DNA from: Rhizoclosmatium globosum
Lineage: Eukaryota > Chytridiomycota > Chytridiomycetes > Chytridiales > Chytriomycetaceae
Direction of reading: 5' to 3'
NCBI GenBank assembly: GCA_002104985.1
Contig: MCGO01000111.1
Location: 62,001 to 126,000, forward strand
DNA: 64,000 nt
Position numbers and translations under genes: made by a program. This document shows positions 60,106 to 64,000 of this stretch, piece by piece. Position 1 is the first letter of the stretch. The number at the start of each line of letters is the position of its first letter. The notes under the pieces were generated by a model. The model was not told the origin of the DNA and did no database searches. It saw nothing but the letters and a program-made list of their open reading frames with translations.

Positions 60106-62004
60106 CTACACCGGCAAGGAAGTATGTTTCCTCCTCCCGTCCAGAAACTCAACATCTTCTCCACCATGAGCCTTGTCTCCACCCCCAATCCCTTTACTAT
60201 TCCCAACCTTTACTTCCATCTTTGCTCGATCGTACATATACAGTCCAACAAACGTCAGGACAAGTCCAAGCCACTGCACAGGCCCAACCTTACTCGTCTC
60301 CCCAAAGTACACTATACTCGCGACAATCACCACAATTCTCTTGAAAAGAGACGCGATGGAGAAAGTGACGGGGTTGTGCACTTGTGCAAGGATACTGAAA
60401 CTCAGGGCGGCTTGTGCAAAGTGCGAGACTCCGTTCACGAGGAAGAGGCGTACAATTTCACCCGTGGTTGCTGTGATTCGAGTCGTCTTTGTCGCTATTG
60501 TAACGCCTGAGGATGTTGTGGTGTGAGTGGATGGGGCGGCCTGGTATGGGTTCGTGGCAGATCCGATAGGTCCAAAACCTGGCGGCCGTTTGTAGTCTCC
60601 ACCAAACATACTCATTCCATCAGCGTAGAACCAGAGTGGAGCCATGAGAATGAAGGCAGTGACGGATGAGTAGAACAAGAGGTTGTACTTGTCCATCTTC
60701 TTGTGTTTCTTGGCTTCTTGTTTGTTGAAGATTGCCTTTGAGACAATGTTTTGAACTACGAAGATGACTGTGGATGTGAGGGCGCAGAGGAAGCCGAGGA
60801 GGTGGAAAGTGAGTTTGTTGGTGCAGACGAGCATAACACCGATTGTAAGGGGGATGAGAGATACGTATACTTTTGATGCGTATTGGACATTAAAGATAAA
60901 TCGGTAGATTCCGATTGTAAAGAGAGGTGACAGTGCCTTTTTTTTGATTGTTAATAGAGAGATTGATTGGATTGGTGATTCCTTCATGCTACACTTCTCA
61001 CAGCTTTGTCAAGTCTGCCGGCTGCATTATTATTTCCATACTCGTTCCTCGCACATTCTTTCAACTCCGTCGATTCATTTCGACTACGTAGATCGTTCTT
61101 TACTTCATGGATCACTCGTTCGGAATTGATGCTCGTTCCTCGCTCGCCCTTTCTCTCAACTCCATCGATTTCTTTTCGACTTCTTCGAGCCTGCCGGTGG
61201 CATTGCTCGCTCCGCTCGCTCATTCCTCTTCGCTGGCTCATTTCTATTTTACAATACCTTGATGGTATGCGCAAAACTGACGGGGACACGAGAGATGGCC
61301 ATACTAGAAAAAGCATGGCCAGAAATCAAAAAGAGGGAGAGGGGAGCGGTAGTACGAAAAGCATCGATAGTAGGAAACTTGATTCCAGCTGATTGAACAC
61401 CAAAGAGATAATGTTGGATGGAAGTGACAATCAGACAACCGGCCGCGACAAACAAGAATTGGATCCAAGAGAGAGTGAGGGGGTAGTTGTAGACATTGAG
61501 TAAATCCTTTGCAATGTTTGAAGTGACAGAGGAGGCAAAGTACCACATGAGACAGAGGGCAATGAATTTAGCATTTTCGAGCAAGTGGGACTGGTTCCTG
61601 AAGGCAGCAATGGGAGAGGGTGACGAGGAAGACGATGAAGTTCCCATTAATAAGGTTGACAGGAGTCTGTTCTTTGACGGAGAAGTAAAGACCTTCTGCC
61701 GCGACAGATCGACCGAGTAGTCCGAGTCGTCATCGGACAGCCGCTGACTGGCGCCAGGCATCTGTTTCGCCGTTCGAGCGGGCGATCCGATGAGCGGCGA
61801 CGGCGAGGACGAGTTTGCGAGCGAGGCAAAGGCCGAGTGTTGGTGGCTGTGGCTGTGGCTGTGGCTGTGGCTGTGGCTGAAGTGCGTTGCGGGCGGCGAG
61901 TACGGCGGTGGCTGAGGCGCTTCGGCGTCGGTTGGTTGTGCGTGTTGTGCGTGTTGCGGGTGAAGGTGGTTGTGGTTGTGGTGGTGGTTCAGAGAAGTCG
62001 ACAT
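60106..62004 (-). CDS. SLC35/triose-phosphate-translocator-family transporter
   Basis: Exon 1 (61258-62004) has a His-rich cytosolic N-terminus with (HS)n repeats, a Ser-rich stretch, then KFIALCLMWYFASSVTSNIA and PLTLSWIQFLFVAAGCLI, ending SRVPVSFAHTIK. A 321-nt intron (60937-61257) precedes ALSPLFTIGIYRFIF. The rest shows the family pattern, including FLCALTSTVIFVVQNIVSKA, FNKQEAKKHKKMDKYNLLFY, HNPVTFSIASLFKRIVVIVA and FVGLYMYDRAKME. This matches the TPT/Sly41-like group of nucleotide-sugar or phosphate-ester antiporters of the Golgi/ER. An Asn/Ser/Thr-rich loop of about 60 residues separates two helices. The intron holds a degenerate tandem repeat (CTCGTTCCTCGC). Confidence 0.85.
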
Positions 62005-62209
62005 CGTCTCTCTCTTTCTAACTGGTTAAAGACTTGGTTCGGGACTTGGTTCGGGTCCAGCAAAACTAATGAAGTGAGCTGACTGAGGGAAGTGTGTGCT
62101 GCCAAACCTATGAAACAAAAATTCAATCGACACCAGAGAAAAATCTCTACTTGCCCTTCTAAACCTTCTTTGTTTGCCCGCCATTACTCGAACCTGTACA
62201 CTCGATACC

Positions 62210-64000
62210 ATGCTTCCTAGGCCGCCTCCCTCGCACGAATCCTCAATCATAGTAGATGCAAATCAAAGTAATGAACAGCAGCAACGACCACGCTGGACTC
62301 TGAGGAACATGGGAAACTCAGCTAAACGGCTTGCTGCCATCGTGCTGGCCACGATTGGTCCAGGTGGCTTTGTCGCTGTCGGTTACATGGATCCTGGAAA
62401 CTGGGCTACAGATCTGCAGGGTACGTGTTGGGGTGATGTCTTACGATTGAGCCACCACTCAAACGAATTCGTTATTCTGTACAATAATAATGGATCTCCT
62501 AATGACTTGATACAACAGGTGGTACACAGTTCAACTATTCACTTCTCTTTGTCGTACTCTTGTCTGGATTGTGTGCTATTGCACTCCAGAGTCTGACTAT
62601 TCGTCTGGGCATCGTCACAGGCAAGGATTTGCCTCAAATGTGTCGCAAGGAGCTTCATCCTGTCGCCAACTTCTTCTTTTGGATCCTGGCCGAGGTGGCA
62701 ATCATTTGTACCGATCTGGCAGAGGTGATTGGGGCAGCAATGTCCCTCAAACTACTGTTTGGGCTACCCATAACGTATGGTGTTTTAATCATGGGACTTG
62801 ATGTTCTTATTGTTTTGTTTGGGTACGTGTCTTTTGTTTTTGATATGGCCATGAACCAATTTGCATTACAGGTGGAACCAAAAGTACCTCCGTTACTTTG
62901 AAATCTTTATATTTATTCTCATTCTCGGTGTTGGTGTCTGCTTCATGGCCTTGCTTCCTCGACTGGGTGTGGATTGGGGCCAGGCATTCAAAGGTTATCT
63001 GCCATCGTCGATTCTCGTCACCGACTCAACTGCACTCTACACCTGTCTCGGAATTCTCGGTGCGACTGTCATGCCACACAACCTATACCTCCACTCATCC
63101 CTAGTCCACTTCAAGTCCCCCTCATACCGCGAACGCCTTGAAAAGAACAAAGTGGGTGCCAAGAAAATGGATCAAGTCCAAGAACCACGAGAATCCACAG
63201 AAAACGCAACACAACCTTTACACCCCGACGCCGAAATAACCCCCTCAGCATTACCCCCAACACGCACCGAATCCGCAAACACCCTCGTCACCCTCGTCAC
63301 AAACCCACCATCTCCAACAACCCCAACATCCCTCCACAAGACCCCCCGTTCCCTCCCAGACCACCTCCTCCCCCTCCTAAAACAATGCCTCCACCACTTG
63401 AACGTAGACAGCATCGTATCCCTCCTCTACGCAACAATCATAAACTCCTTCATCCTCATAACCGCAGCCGCAGCCTTCTACACCCCAGACCAAAGCGTAT
63501 CCGTCGGCGGCATCGAAGACGCATACGATCTGTTGATGCAGATGCTTGGAAGCGGTGGCGCGACGCTGTTTGCTGTGGGTCTGTTTTTCAGTGGACAGTG
63601 TAGTACGGTTACGGGGACGCTTGCGGGGCAGGTTGTTATGGAAGGGTTTTTGGGTGGGGAGGATACGTTGGATGCTGTACCTGGGGATGAAGGGGAGTTT
63701 TTGGTTTCGGATGGGGTGAAGAGGAAGGAAGGGGTGGCTGGTGAAGGGAATAGAGTTACGGCGAGGGTTCAGAGTGCGACGGGGAAGATGGTGTTGTTTT
63801 TTAGGAAGAATATGTGGGCGAGGCGGTTGGTTACGAGAGGTGTTGCGATTGTTCCGGCTTTGATTGTTGTTCAGACGCAGGGATCGCATGGGATTGATGA
63901 TTTGCTTGTGTTGTCGCAGGTTATTTTGGGTGTGCTGTTACCGTTTGCGGTGTGGCCGTTGGTTATTTTTACTAGTTCGAGGAGGGTGATGACTGTGCGG
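62210..64000 (+). CDS. NRAMP-family divalent metal transporter (3' end outside window)
   Basis: The ATG at 62210 begins a short cytosolic N-terminus. Exon 1 ends at 62420 in the signature GYMDPGNWATDLQ, whose Asp and Asn bind the metal. Introns at 62421-62518 and 62823-62871 are GT-AG. Further motifs: EVAIICTDLAEVIGAAMSL, ILGATVMPHNLYLHSSLVHF (MPH motif of TM6), SGQCSTVTGTLAGQVVMEGF (consensus transport motif). A roughly 100-residue cytosolic loop rich in Pro/Thr/Glu lies after TM6, longer than in yeast Smf proteins. NRAMPs import Mn2+, Fe2+ and related ions with protons. The gene runs off the right edge after about TM10. Confidence 0.9.

Noticed and set aside
61837..61880. GTGGCT repeat as a regulatory satellite
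   Set aside because: It encodes the (His-Ser)n tract of the SLC35-type protein on the minus strand.

Overview
The window looks like nuclear DNA of an early-diverging, zoosporic-type fungus (chytrid-like). The reasons are dense genes with many short GT-AG introns (about 45-75 nt), divergent H3/H4 pairs, several copies of the fungal DUF4246 family, Pmp3 proteolipids, and one-pass receptor-like proteins with a cytoplasmic SH3 domain. The species assignment is an inference.

Layout. 0.1-9.3 kb: three paralogous Cys-rich, single-pass, SH3-ended proteins, one with a 17-copy linear-motif array, surrounding a minus-strand TIR-NACHT gene built from two TIR-NACHT modules. 10.4-23.3 kb: a CCCH protein, three soluble double-SH3 proteins, a membrane-anchored GH35, a Dus2-type dihydrouridine synthase, a hexose-6-phosphate mutarotase and a coiled-coil protein that stops inside a RING-like start. 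23.4-28 kb: a DUF4246 gene split by a 1.49-kb insertion that carries a strikingly ordered repeat array, then an H3/H4 pair. 28-36 kb: tRNA-Trp, two Pmp3 genes, a TatD hydrolase, a second (damaged) DUF4246 copy and a J-protein. 36.3-51.8 kb: URM1, a Yta7/ATAD2 AAA-bromodomain ATPase, a glycosyltransferase-PAN protein, VOC and ABM proteins and a PAS-kinase-like kinase. 51.9-58.9 kb: a tRNA-Trp pseudogene, a 7-TM protein, a second H3/H4 pair in opposite orientation and two more DUF4246 genes. 58.9-64 kb: an alpha/beta hydrolase, an SLC35-type transporter and an NRAMP transporter cut by the window edge.

Two observations stand out. The first is the array at 24279-25403: GT...AG-delimited modules in the order 1-10, then 1-3-5-7-9, then 3-7, then 3, 3, as if alternate modules were removed in successive rounds. 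The second is the TIR-NACHT gene, whose two halves keep the same two intron positions and phases while the first NACHT has lost its P-loop lysine. The block DUF4246-H3-H4 occurs twice in inverted orientation, with a tRNA-Trp on the outer side of each copy, one intact and one missing its anticodon.

Caution on quality: at least a dozen reading-frame breaks in otherwise well-conserved genes are each explained by one missing base, mostly inside a short homopolymer. This suggests either residual long-read errors or a real mutational bias, so broken genes here should not be called pseudogenes on frameshifts alone.
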